64,000 nt of DNA. Origin: Thermotoga sp. (GTDB taxonomy: Bacteria; Thermotogota; Thermotogae; Mesoaciditogales; Mesoaciditogaceae). The stretch is taken from positions 16,697-80,696 of the forward strand of contig DYLQ01000002.1 in NCBI GenBank assembly GCA_020722015.1, read 5' to 3'. The notes under the pieces were generated by a model. That model saw only the letters and a list, made by a program, of their open reading frames with translations. It was not told where the DNA came from and did not search any database. Shown here piece after piece: positions 17,709 to 25,458 of the stretch (position 1 is the first letter of the stretch; each line of letters begins with the position of its first letter). The position numbers and the translations under genes are program-made.

Positions 17709-19223
17709 TTAATGTCCAACAATGGTAGGTATGACGTTGAGAACATACCCGCTCATCTTGTCGGTTAATTCATGTGCCGCAGAATAAGAGATACCACTTA
17801 CGATTTGTGGGAAGATGCCTATCGCTATTATCAAGATCGCAAAGGCGGCTATGGGTATTGCCGGCGATATTTCTACCTTTATCTTTTCTGAAACGGCAGG
17901 TTTAGATGTAAAAATGTATCCAACGACTTTGAGGTAATAAAAGGCCTCAACGACGGATGCAAACAGTACAATTGCCATTATGAAGTCATACCATCCACCA
18001 CGCTGAAATGAAGCATCGACAAGAGCGAACTTCGACCAAAAACCTCCAAAAAGAGGCAATCCCAACAAACTAAGAGCACCTATTGTGAAAGTAACGGCTA
18101 AAAAAGGACTTTTATACCAGAGCCCCTTCATGTCTTCCACGCGTTCTCCCCCAAAGGAAACTATAACGCCAAGTATTAAAAAGAGCATCGCTTTGGCGAT
18201 TGAATGGTTTATCAACTGGAAGATCCCCGCATATGCTCCAAGCCTTGAACCTATGGAAAAGGCCATCGCAACAAGACCCATCTGCGCCATTGACGAATAT
18301 GCCAACATTTTTTTGATATTTGTCTGGACAAGCGCCGATAGCTCTCCTATCACGACCGTCGCTGTACCTAAAATGGCTATTAAGGTCATGAGATCTAAAT
18401 TTCCATACGTTGATACAAAGTTCCCATTTTTCCCAAAGACGGTCATGACGATTCTTATCAGAACGTACACACCACCTACGGATCCTATACCACTTAACGT
18501 TGCGGAAACGGGATTGATGGCGCCTGTATAGGTATCTGGCACCCATCCATTGAAGGGGAAAAGTTCTGCCTCAACTGCAAGACCTGCAACGAGTAAGATC
18601 CCGGCAAAAGTCAAAAGACCCGGTGTTGTTTGAGAAATTCTTGCGGCTATCTCGGCTATGTTGAGCGTTCCAAGTTGGGTGTAGATCAAAAGTACGCCAA
18701 AAAGATAAAGTGTTGATCCTATTGAGCTTATGACGAGGTATTTGAAAGCACCTCCAAGTGCTCTTCTTTCTGGGCCATAAGCCGCCAACGCGTAAGAAGA
18801 GATACCTGTTATTTCCATGAAGATGAAGACGTTGAATATGTCTCCCGTCGATATCAATCCGATCGAACCACCGACAAACATGAGAAAAAGTAAAGCGAAA
18901 TGCACAACGTCTCCGTACTTGGCAGACCAAAGGTTGTATATGCTTATCATCAAGCCAACGAAAGATATCACCACTATCAAGATCGTTGCAAGTGATCCTA
19001 TGTAAAGATTTTCACCAAACGGAGGCACCCAGTTTCCCATTATAACGTTAAAAGGATACACGTGCCATAAGAGTATGTAAAGTGAAAATAAAAACTCAAA
19101 AGTAAGCGTTAAAACCGTTATCCATTTTGCGAGTTGTTTTGAAATAAACCCAAAAAGCGGAATCGAGAAGGCCATCAGCAAAGGAACACCAACGAGTAAA
19201 GCGGCGAAATTGTAAGTTTTCAT
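17709..19223 (-). CDS. mbxH: Mbx-type antiporter-like subunit (MrpD/NuoN family, MbxH)
   Basis: A 504-residue MrpD/NuoN-like subunit with about 14 helices. Glu is kept in EITGISSYALAAYG and Lys in IKKMLAYSSMAQMG. At the key half-helix, where NuoN/MrpD-type proteins carry Lys before xxPFHxW, this protein reads AVEAELFPFNGWVP, so Lys is replaced by Glu and His by Asn. The next conserved Lys (K in xxKxGxY) is Val in SGIGSVGGVYVL. Its paralogue just downstream keeps both lysines. The ATG overlaps the G-subunit stop by four bases and follows AAGGAGG. Confidence 0.92.
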   Translation of the reverse strand: MKTYNFAALLVGVPLLMAFSIPLFGFISKQLAKWITVLTLTFEFLFSLYILLWHVYPFNVIMGNWVPPFGENLYIGSLATILIVVISFVGLMISIYNLWSAKYGDVVHFALLFLMFVGGSIGLISTGDIFNVFIFMEITGISSYALAAYGPERRALGGAFKYLVISSIGSTLYLFGVLLIYTQLGTLNIAEIAARISQTTPGLLTFAGILLVAGLAVEAELFPFNGWVPDTYTGAINPVSATLSGIGSVGGVYVLIRIVMTVFGKNGNFVSTYGNLDLMTLIAILGTATVVIGELSALVQTNIKKMLAYSSMAQMGLVAMAFSIGSRLGAYAGIFQLINHSIAKAMLFLILGVIVSFGGERVEDMKGLWYKSPFLAVTFTIGALSLLGLPLFGGFWSKFALVDASFQRGGWYDFIMAIVLFASVVEAFYYLKVVGYIFTSKPAVSEKIKVEISPAIPIAAFAILIIAIGIFPQIVSGISYSAAHELTDKMSGYVLNVIPTIVGH

Positions 19224-19594
19224 TTGTCTTCCTCCTTGATCTTTCTGACATCAAGTGTGCCATATTTTTGGTATATCTTAACGGCTATGGCAAGGGCAAG
19301 CGCCGTTGTTCCAAGGCCTATGACTATTGCCGTTAAAACCAGAGATTGTGGTAGTGGATCTGCCGCCACGACATGGCCATCCACGACAAGATTGTTTGTC
19401 GCAGTATATATAGGCATGACTGACTTTGGATGCCAGGCTATTGTCACGATGAAAAGGTTAGTTCCACTGTCAACTATGTTAAGGCCGACTATTATCCTGA
19501 GTATGTTCGTATTCGTAAGTACTATGTAAAGTCCTATTCCAACAAGTGCCATTGCCCCGGTTAAATATATCCAGTTCTGGAGAAAATCTATCAT
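19220..19594 (-). CDS. mbxG: Mbx-type MrpC/NuoK-like subunit
   Basis: A 124-residue small membrane subunit with three helices, MrpC/NuoK family (GIGLYIVLTNTNILRIIVGLN then LPQSLVLTAIVIGLGTTALALA). In NuoK-like proteins these helices carry part of the ion path. The ATG at 19594 lies nine bases behind GGAGG; the upstream ATG at 19603 directly abuts that site and is less likely. The mid-protein loop (TNNLVVDGHVVAADPLPQ) is typical of MrpC. Confidence 0.91.
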   Translation of the reverse strand: MIDFLQNWIYLTGAMALVGIGLYIVLTNTNILRIIVGLNIVDSGTNLFIVTIAWHPKSVMPIYTATNNLVVDGHVVAADPLPQSLVLTAIVIGLGTTALALAIAVKIYQKYGTLDVRKIKEEDK

Positions 19595-19595
19595 T

Positions 19596-20426
19596 TCAAT
19601 CATCCTCCGTATCGATTATCATGGCATTTGTAACGGCCGACAATTCAGATCCAACCTTCATGCCTATGGCTATGTATATCAGTGCAATGAATCCTGCACT
19701 GAAAAGGTCACCAATTGTTCCGGTCGGAAGAAAGTTTGCAAGAAAAGATTTCTCGCCGATAAGTCCAATTATTCCTATTACAACGTAAGCCATTCCAGAC
19801 AGAGATTCAAAGATGGTCAATCCCGATTTGTTGGGGGAATATCCTTGTTTTCCGAGAAACAGGCCAAGTATACCGGACGCTATTATCGCTCCACCAGGAA
19901 ATCCCCCACCTGGTGTTAAGTGGCCGTGTATAAATACGTAGATTCCGAAAAGCAGGATCACGGCAAAAGCGATTCTCGTTCCCACGTACATTATTTCAGA
20001 AGGTTCTGTACGTTTCTTTGGTATCTTTCGCTTTTGACCGTGGAGCACAAGCATAACGCCACTGGCGGCCAAAAACAGTACCGTTACCTCTCCAAGCGTA
20101 TCAAAGCCTCTGTAATCAACGACTATCGATGTTACAACGTTGGCCGCACCATCTTCGAGATTCGCACTTTTACCAAAAGTGATGGGCGTATATGGTACGT
20201 CATTCCTCAAAGGTACCATATCTTTATTGAAATAAGTGCCTTTATCAAGCATTTCAGTTGCCTGATCGACATCTTTCATCACGTAAAATCTCGAAACGGT
20301 GTTGTTCACGTTAACGGCATTTGCCTTTGGCATTTGTGTAAAGGCCATAAAGAAACCAACGATCAAAATGCCAACGACAAAAATTGCGAAAACTTTTTTG
20401 ACCATTTCAGGTGTATCATTCATCAT
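19596..20426 (-). CDS. Mbx-type MrpB-like subunit with MbhE-like N-terminal part
   Basis: About 276 residues. The N-terminal half has one helix, a soluble segment (about residues 35-95) and a second helix region with DYRGFDTLGEVTVLFLAASG, the sequence seen in MbhE/MrpA-C-terminal subunits. The C-terminal half is a four-helix MrpB/MbhF domain (GHLTPGGGFPGGAIIASGILG). It therefore joins what are two genes (E and F) in Pyrococcus Mbh. The ATG at 20426 follows GGGTGGG; the GTG at 20438 overlaps that site. The gene overlaps mbxD by 11 bases. Confidence 0.87.
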   Translation of the reverse strand: MMNDTPEMVKKVFAIFVVGILIVGFFMAFTQMPKANAVNVNNTVSRFYVMKDVDQATEMLDKGTYFNKDMVPLRNDVPYTPITFGKSANLEDGAANVVTSIVVDYRGFDTLGEVTVLFLAASGVMLVLHGQKRKIPKKRTEPSEIMYVGTRIAFAVILLFGIYVFIHGHLTPGGGFPGGAIIASGILGLFLGKQGYSPNKSGLTIFESLSGMAYVVIGIIGLIGEKSFLANFLPTGTIGDLFSAGFIALIYIAIGMKVGSELSAVTNAMIIDTEDD

Positions 20427-20670
20427 CGCTTGTCCCACCCTTTTGTACCTTTTTAATCGCTATGATAAAGATAGCCGTTGAAAGTCCAGCACCTATAGCC
20501 GCCTCGGTTATCGCAACATCAGGAGCCTGAAGAAAGAAAAACAAGCCTGAAACTCCCAAACTGACAAGGCCCATCGAAATGACGGAAGAAAGCAATTTTT
20601 TCGAAAAAATAGCCACAAATCCTCCGGCAATTATCAATATGACGAGTAAGGTCGAAAAGAGAGTTATCAT
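20416..20670 (-). CDS. mbxD: Mbx-type DUF4040 subunit (MbhD-like)
   Basis: An 84-residue protein with three short helices and the DUF4040 signature FFFLQAPDVAITEAAIGAGL, shared by MbhD and the C-terminal part of MrpA. It is part of the Na+/H+ antiporter module of the complex. The ATG overlaps the mbxC stop by four bases. The C-terminus is a short charged tail. Confidence 0.9.
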   Translation of the reverse strand: MITLFSTLLVILIIAGGFVAIFSKKLLSSVISMGLVSLGVSGLFFFLQAPDVAITEAAIGAGLSTAIFIIAIKKVQKGGTSDDE

Positions 20671-21017
20671 TTTTGATCACTTTCTTTTTTTATCTTCTCG
20701 GAATAAAGATCCGGATTTGTTTTTTTGTATGGCTTGACTCCGGCCCTGTAAGATGCACGCCCTAAAGCATGACTTGAAATGGGATTCGTCATCAGTAAGA
20801 AGATTGCAAGTGCGAGTGAGAAGATAAGCCATCCCTTTGCGATGAGGCCAACGCCTATGGTTGTCGATACCACACCCAGAGTCGTTGCTTTCGTTCCAGC
20901 CTGAAGCCTGTTGAAAAGATCTGGAAGCCTGAAAATTCCAAGTGCTCCCAAAAAGAGAAAAAACACTCCTACGAAAACCAACACAACACCTGTCCATCCT
21001 AAAATCAGATCAAGCAC
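20667..21017 (-). CDS. mbxC: Mbx-type MrpG-like subunit
   Basis: A 116-residue MrpG/MnhG-family subunit with three helices and the signature LGIFRLPDLFNRLQAGTKATTLG. It starts with GTG at 21017, just behind the mbxB stop, with a GGGGG purine run upstream. The last ~25 residues are hydrophilic and rich in Lys. Confidence 0.91.
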   Translation of the reverse strand: MLDLILGWTGVVLVFVGVFFLFLGALGIFRLPDLFNRLQAGTKATTLGVVSTTIGVGLIAKGWLIFSLALAIFLLMTNPISSHALGRASYRAGVKPYKKTNPDLYSEKIKKESDQK

Positions 21018-21018
21018 A

Positions 21019-21291
21019 TTAAAGCCCCCTTTCGAGGTACCTTGCTATTGCCAAGATCCCTAAAAATGAGAGTATGGCATAGACCATTGAAACGCTTAAA
21101 AGTACGTATTGAAAAAAGTAAAGTGCAAGTATAACCCAAAAGCCTGTTGTAATGGTCGTCCAAGTGTCAAGGCCAACTGCTCTGTCCGAATTGGTTGGGC
21201 CTATTATTGCCCTTACAGTGGCCAAAATGGTTGCCAATGACACTATGACGAACCATGCTATCCATATGAATTGAGGTATTTCTATTCTCAT
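21019..21291 (-). CDS. mbxB: Mbx-type MrpF-like subunit
   Basis: A 90-residue MrpF/MnhF-family subunit with three helices. It has the conserved ATVRAIIGPTNSDRAVGLDT, the loop after helix 1 that marks this family. The start is ATG 21291, behind GAGGTG; the longer open frame to 21453 runs back through mbxA and is not supported. Overlaps mbxA by four bases. Confidence 0.91.
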   Translation of the reverse strand: MRIEIPQFIWIAWFVIVSLATILATVRAIIGPTNSDRAVGLDTWTTITTGFWVILALYFFQYVLLSVSMVYAILSFLGILAIARYLERGL

Positions 21292-21797
21292 CTGAACATC
21301 ACCTCTAAAATCTTTTCGAAACTGCCGGCGATTTCCTCGGAAGCATGTTCGACATCGGTAGAACCAACAGTTATCCAGTGAATGTAAATGTACTGCCCAT
21401 CTATATCGATGGACAGGGTACCGGGAGTTAAAGTTATCGAATTCGCAAGCCAAACACGCGCGACCTGAGATTGAAGATTGGTCTTTATCTTAACGAAACC
21501 GGGCTTTATAGGCATTTTGGGATTTAAAACAAGGCCAGCCACATGAAGATTTGCTTTTATCAATTCGCGTATGAAGACCGGTAAATACCAAAATAGCAAG
21601 ATACCTATGCGTTTGATGTTTTTCAAGCCGGAAACACTTAATTGCTTGTAAGAAAGCAAAGCGGCAATTAAGGCTATAGCGGTTCCCGCTTCCCATTCTT
21701 GAATTGAGAAAGGATAGGTTAGAACTATCCACAAGAAAAAATAAAGCACAACCGCGTAAAAGTAACGGTTGATCGAAGAAGCTTCGATCTTTTCCAT
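21288..21797 (-). CDS. mbxA: Mbx-type MrpE-like subunit
   Basis: A 169-residue MrpE/MnhE-family subunit: two or three N-terminal helices and a soluble C-terminal domain with QVARVWLANSITLTPGTLSID and YIHWITVGSTD, the MrpE signature. First gene of the antiporter module. The ATG at 21797 lies eight bases behind AAGGAG; the frame could begin at TTG 21803 inside the upstream stop but this is less likely. Confidence 0.9.
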   Translation of the reverse strand: MEKIEASSINRYFYAVVLYFFLWIVLTYPFSIQEWEAGTAIALIAALLSYKQLSVSGLKNIKRIGILLFWYLPVFIRELIKANLHVAGLVLNPKMPIKPGFVKIKTNLQSQVARVWLANSITLTPGTLSIDIDGQYIYIHWITVGSTDVEHASEEIAGSFEKILEVMFR

Positions 21798-21799
21798 GA

Positions 21800-22261
21800 T
21801 CAATTCTCCTTGTAGACTATATCATCGTATAGAAATTGTACTTTGTTTTTGTGCTTTAACTCTTCTATAGAAAGATATTCCAGGACTTTCCTTAAATCTT
21901 CGTCTTTAGCGCCTTTGAGAAGGTTCTGATAAAACTGATGAGTTAAGTCCTCTCTCTTTATGGCCGCTATTAAAATGTCTTGAATTGTGGAATTGGGATC
22001 GAAATATGAAGGCATAAGATAATCTCCGAGTTTCATGTCCTGAATTCTTTCAATCTTCAACTCTTTTGCGATCTTCGATGGTCCTTCTGAAATCATGGCT
22101 TCGATCTTTTTTCTGTGATCGATTTCTTGTTCGGCAAGATATTGCAACTCTTTTTTCAAATAAGGAAGCGTTACAACTTCTTGGGCTTTGGTGTAAAAAA
22201 TGTAAGAACTTTCCTCTATCCTTTTTGCAGTTTCAAGTACTTCATCAACACTGTTAAGCAT
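21800..22261 (-). CDS. ferritin-like (rubrerythrin-domain) diiron protein
   Basis: A 153-residue four-helix-bundle protein. Candidate diiron ligands fall in the ferritin-like order: Glu16/17 (RIEESSYIFY), Glu46/His49 (EQEIDH), Glu and His in REDLTHQFY and the Glu/His pair in EELKHKNKV. There is no rubredoxin domain, so it is shorter than a classic rubrerythrin. A role in peroxide reduction or iron handling is family knowledge; the exact activity is not visible. It sits 14 bases after the antiporter gene and three bases before mbxA, so it is expressed with the complex. GGAGG precedes its ATG. Confidence 0.82.
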   Translation of the reverse strand: MLNSVDEVLETAKRIEESSYIFYTKAQEVVTLPYLKKELQYLAEQEIDHRKKIEAMISEGPSKIAKELKIERIQDMKLGDYLMPSYFDPNSTIQDILIAAIKREDLTHQFYQNLLKGAKDEDLRKVLEYLSIEELKHKNKVQFLYDDIVYKEN

Positions 22262-22275
22262 AAGAATTACCTCCT

Positions 22276-23559
22276 TTATTCAATTGATTCGCTTAAAAGT
22301 TTTTTACTCAAAGGTCTGACCCATAGAGTTTCGATTATGACGGAAACAAGCACCGTTATAACCGTGGTGGCCAATATGATTTCACCCCACTGAATCAAAA
22401 TTGGATTTTTGTACATCACGCCCAAACTAAGTGGCAATCCGGCAAGTGCGGATGGCACCACTCCCCTTGGCCCTTCAAATGAGATGAACAAATACTCCTT
22501 TGCGTTCCATTTTTTTAACGGCAATATCGTAAGTCCTGCAATGGGCCTTGCTATGAAAACAACCACCAAAGCCAGTATCGTTCCCATCAACAGAGAGGAT
22601 CCTAAAACGGAGAGATCAACCGTGGCACCTATAAGGATAAAGATGAAGACCGTTGCAAAATCAGAAAGAATTTCGTTGAAGTGCAGTTCCGTTTCTACAA
22701 GATTTCCAAATGCTTTTGAAGTGCCATTTTTCTTGAAAAACAGTTCATGATTTCCCCAAACTATACCTATTGTAGTGGCAACGAGGTAGCCTGACGTCTG
22801 AGCCCATTCACCTATTAAAAAACCGCCAAATGCAAGTGCAAGCGCGTATATCTCAGGAAATGTATCGATTTTCAATTTTCTTACAATCCAGTATCCGATA
22901 ATTCCTAAAATTATACCTATTACGACGGATGACCCTATCTCATAGAGGAAAAAGATAACGGCGGCCGGATAAAGCGTTGTATATCTTGCTATTGCTTCTA
23001 TTAATTTAGCACTTGATGCCTGTGGAACTACTAAAGCCACGGCAAGCATGGTCAAGACTATTCCCAAAGGATCGTTGAATATAGATTCTGTCACTATCAC
23101 GGTCCTTATGTCTTCGTTAACTTTATTTTGTTTGAAAAGCGGTATCAAAGTTGCAGGATCAGTCGCTGAAATTATGGCTCCAAAAAGGAATCCGGCCAAG
23201 AAAGGAAGATGAAAGAAAAGAGAAAAAAAGATACCAGCCACAATGGCAGTAATGAAAAGTCCTACGGTATCGAGAATTCCTATCGTTGCCATGTGTTTTT
23301 TCAGTAGTGGCCATTTAAGGTTGTGGCCTTCTGCAAAAAGAATTACGACAAGTCCTATGACCCTAACGTAGTTGAAAAGCGTTGTGGCATTTCCGCGGCT
23401 TATGAAGCCAAGTAGCGGACCAAAAATGATTCCCAACACTATGAGGAGTGGAATCGAAGAGATGTGTACTTTCTTGCTGAGAAAAAATGTGATAAACCCC
23501 AACGTCATAACTATAACAAATGAAAATATGACAAGATCCACATGCGACAAATAGACCAT
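22276..23559 (-). CDS. CPA1-family Na+/H+ antiporter
   Basis: A 427-residue membrane protein with about 12 helices. The CPA1/NhaP-type ion-binding signatures are present: ISATDPATLIPLF (near residue 130) and TESIFNDPLGIVLTM (near 153), with the ND pair that binds the cation. It should exchange cytoplasmic Na+ or K+ for protons. It heads the 17-gene operon, so it probably recycles the gradient made by the Mbx complex. The ATG at 23559 abuts GGGAG; TTG at 23550, nine bases behind that site, may be the true start. Confidence 0.9.
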   Translation of the reverse strand: MVYLSHVDLVIFSFVIVMTLGFITFFLSKKVHISSIPLLIVLGIIFGPLLGFISRGNATTLFNYVRVIGLVVILFAEGHNLKWPLLKKHMATIGILDTVGLFITAIVAGIFFSLFFHLPFLAGFLFGAIISATDPATLIPLFKQNKVNEDIRTVIVTESIFNDPLGIVLTMLAVALVVPQASSAKLIEAIARYTTLYPAAVIFFLYEIGSSVVIGIILGIIGYWIVRKLKIDTFPEIYALALAFGGFLIGEWAQTSGYLVATTIGIVWGNHELFFKKNGTSKAFGNLVETELHFNEILSDFATVFIFILIGATVDLSVLGSSLLMGTILALVVVFIARPIAGLTILPLKKWNAKEYLFISFEGPRGVVPSALAGLPLSLGVMYKNPILIQWGEIILATTVITVLVSVIIETLWVRPLSKKLLSESIE

Positions 23560-23610
23560 CTCCCTTTGAACTTGTGATTTTTTACGCTAATGTTTTCCAA
23601 CCAAAAATTT

Positions 23611-23639
23611 ATTATATACCATATACAGGTATTTTTCAA
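23611..23639 (-). promoter_or_regulatory. sigma-70-type promoter of the antiporter/Mbx/Nfn operon
   Basis: On the minus strand TTGAAA (23639-23634) and TATAAT (23616-23611) are separated by exactly 17 bases. The transcript would start near 23604 and reach the antiporter start about 45 bases later. The -35 box overlaps the outer edge of the dispersed repeat at 23638. Confidence 0.72.
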
Positions 23640-23765
23640 AACCAACATATAAATCTAAATTTGGCGAGTGGCAAGTAGCGGGTAGCAGGTGGCTTATGGT
23701 GTTTTTGACCTGATAAGAAATCCAATCTGATAAAGTCAAATGACTTCGCTTTTAAAGTTGGTTTA
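23638..23765 (+). repeat. dispersed intergenic repeat, copy A
   Basis: About 127 bp bounded by AAAACCAAC and GTTGGTTT, which are inverted copies of each other. Inside are imperfect GTGGC/GTAGC units (GGCGAGTGGCAAGTAGC, GGGTAGCAGGTGGC) and the near-palindrome AAGTCAAATGACTT (23733-23746). The same parts occur in the same order near 35553 and, inverted, near 57426. No open reading frame is present. It looks like a small non-autonomous mobile element (MITE-like) or a structured RNA/DNA element. Confidence 0.72.
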
Positions 23766-23817
23766 GTAATCTTCTTATTTGATTTGATGTGAATTGTTTT
23801 TGGTTCAATTCGAACGC

Positions 23818-23847
23818 TTGAAATATAAATACATTGTATGATAGAAT
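23818..23847 (+). promoter_or_regulatory. promoter of the tRNA-Gln gene
   Basis: TTGAAA (23818-23823) and TAGAAT (23842-23847) are separated by 18 bases, and the predicted start lies just before the tRNA 5' end at 23860. A TATAAT a few bases further on has worse spacing. Confidence 0.55.
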
Positions 23848-23859
23848 ATAATTTGTAAT

Positions 23860-23933
23860 TGCGCGGTTGTGTAATGGCAGCACACGGGACTTTGGATCCC
23901 GGCGTGGAGGTTCGAATCCTCCCCGCGCAACCA
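23860..23933 (+). tRNA. tRNA-Gln (anticodon UUG)
   Basis: A complete cloverleaf can be drawn. The acceptor stem TGCGCGG pairs with CCGCGCA, followed by discriminator A and an encoded CCA. The anticodon arm CGGGA-CTTTGGA-TCCCG places TTG at positions 34-36. The T arm GGAGG-TTCGAAT-CCTCC is perfect. The U1-A72 pair and UUG anticodon fit glutamine. It lies between the two divergently arranged minus-strand operons. Confidence 0.96.
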
Positions 23934-23942
23934 GAGTGGTTT

Positions 23943-25457
23943 TCATATATCGTCTTTTAAAAGATGTGACGCTTTCTCGATTATTGTCTCAGGTAATCCA
24001 AGTATGCCCGCTATTTTTATGGCATCTCCGTAACTTAACATGCTGCCCTCGATGAGATGATGGTCTATTTTGGAGTTCAAATTTTTAGCGTTTATTTCGC
24101 CTTCAAAACTTATCCTTCCCATGGTGTAATTAAAACATTTACCCACCTCTATTGTGCGCTTGAAATGGGTCACCATGATCGAAAAATGTCTTGAATTTGA
24201 GAGATATTCGGCAAGAGCGGTTGCGAGCGCTTCTCCTTCATATGGATTTGTTCCGGAACCGAATTCGTCGATCAAGATCAATCCTCTTCCATCCATTCTC
24301 AAGGCATCTGATACTTTTTCTATTTGATTTGCAAATCCAGAAAGATCAAGGCTTTGAGACGAAGAACCGATAAATCTTATCCAATCTATTTCAGCCAAAA
24401 CAGCCGACTTTGCAGGCACCAAAAAGCCATGCATGGCCAACGCACATGAAATGGCCAAGGTTCTGAGAACAGTTGTTTTCCCACCCATGTTCGGTCCAAA
24501 GATAATCGTCAATCCTTGAGAAAAATTCCCCGTTAACGGTGTATATTCGAAATTGTTTTTTTTCACGGTGCCAGAAACCATCGGGTGAAAAGATCCTTCA
24601 AGCTTTATTTCTTTTCCAAATTGAGGGAAAACATATCCATCTTTGATGGCTTTTATCCTCGCAAAAGCGATATCAAATTTCGCTATCCTGTCTATTTCTT
24701 TTTTCAGAGAGGTTATCCACTTTTTTAGTTCTTTTGAAATTCGTTTTATCTCATCATCTTCAGCGTGTTTTATCTCTTCTTCTATCTCGTTGAGTTCGTT
24801 TTCTTTAATCGCGATCTCTTCGGTTGGTCTTACGACAAAAGTGTAAGTTTTCATTCCTTCTCTTTCGATCATGACAAGATTCGAATCGATTAATTCCTTG
24901 GCTCGCGCTCTTTCTATCACGAAGCGTCTATCGTTAAGATCAAGATTGAACTTGTCAGAGATAAATTTAATTCTTTCTTTGTACAATTCGTTTATTTGTT
25001 TCTCAATTCTTCTATGTTTTTCGATCAAATCATCTATTAGTGCGTTTTCAGGCATAAAAGAAAAAGATCCACTTTTTTGAGGATCAAGCAAATCCCATAT
25101 TTCATCGAGATCTCCAAAAAATTCTTTGACACATGTCGTGAGTTGTTTAAGTATCTTGTGATGATGTACAAATCTTTTTATCTCAAAGAGATCGACATCT
25201 GTTGACGTTCCGTTTTCTATCGACAAAATACTGCCGGTAATTTCGTGAAAATCTCGAAGGATATTTTCGATTTTCACACGATTGGGTTCACAATCTTTTA
25301 CCTTTGAAAGGAATTCAAAGTGAGAAGACAATTCATCTCCCTTCAAAGGTAAAAGCTCCACATCGGCTTTCTTTCCAAAAATGCCGATCGATTTGTAAAA
25401 AGATGCGATCTCGTCAAAAAAACAAAATCTTTTCGTTTCTTCGTCTATGAATTCCAC
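23943..25457 (-). CDS. MutS-family ATPase without mismatch-recognition or nuclease domains
   Basis: A 504-residue protein with a MutS core (lever/clamp helices, about 60-300) and a C-terminal ABC-type ATPase: Walker A FGPNMGGKTTVLRTL (near 325), SSQSLDLSGFANQIEKV, Walker B LILIDEFGSGTNPYEG and the switch histidine in MVTHFKR. It has neither the MutS N-terminal mismatch-binding domain nor the MutS2 Smr nuclease domain. Proteins of this type are often called MutS-related and some lie in amino-acid fermentation loci, so a DNA-repair role should not be assumed. A true MutS2 is encoded separately at 52310. Last gene of the purine operon, one base after the carboxypeptidase gene. Confidence 0.78.
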   Translation of the reverse strand: MEFIDEETKRFCFFDEIASFYKSIGIFGKKADVELLPLKGDELSSHFEFLSKVKDCEPNRVKIENILRDFHEITGSILSIENGTSTDVDLFEIKRFVHHHKILKQLTTCVKEFFGDLDEIWDLLDPQKSGSFSFMPENALIDDLIEKHRRIEKQINELYKERIKFISDKFNLDLNDRRFVIERARAKELIDSNLVMIEREGMKTYTFVVRPTEEIAIKENELNEIEEEIKHAEDDEIKRISKELKKWITSLKKEIDRIAKFDIAFARIKAIKDGYVFPQFGKEIKLEGSFHPMVSGTVKKNNFEYTPLTGNFSQGLTIIFGPNMGGKTTVLRTLAISCALAMHGFLVPAKSAVLAEIDWIRFIGSSSQSLDLSGFANQIEKVSDALRMDGRGLILIDEFGSGTNPYEGEALATALAEYLSNSRHFSIMVTHFKRTIEVGKCFNYTMGRISFEGEINAKNLNSKIDHHLIEGSMLSYGDAIKIAGILGLPETIIEKASHLLKDDI

Positions 25458-25458
25458 T

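Noticed and set aside
23661-23693. Short tandem GTGGC/GTAGC units as a CRISPR-like or microsatellite array
   Set aside because: Units are irregular, without spacers, and recur as part of the larger dispersed element.
23752-23946. Minus-strand open frame across the tRNA gene with a GGFEPP-like peptide
   Set aside because: It is the antisense translation of tRNA-Gln, a well-known false gene. The tRNA cloverleaf explains the sequence.
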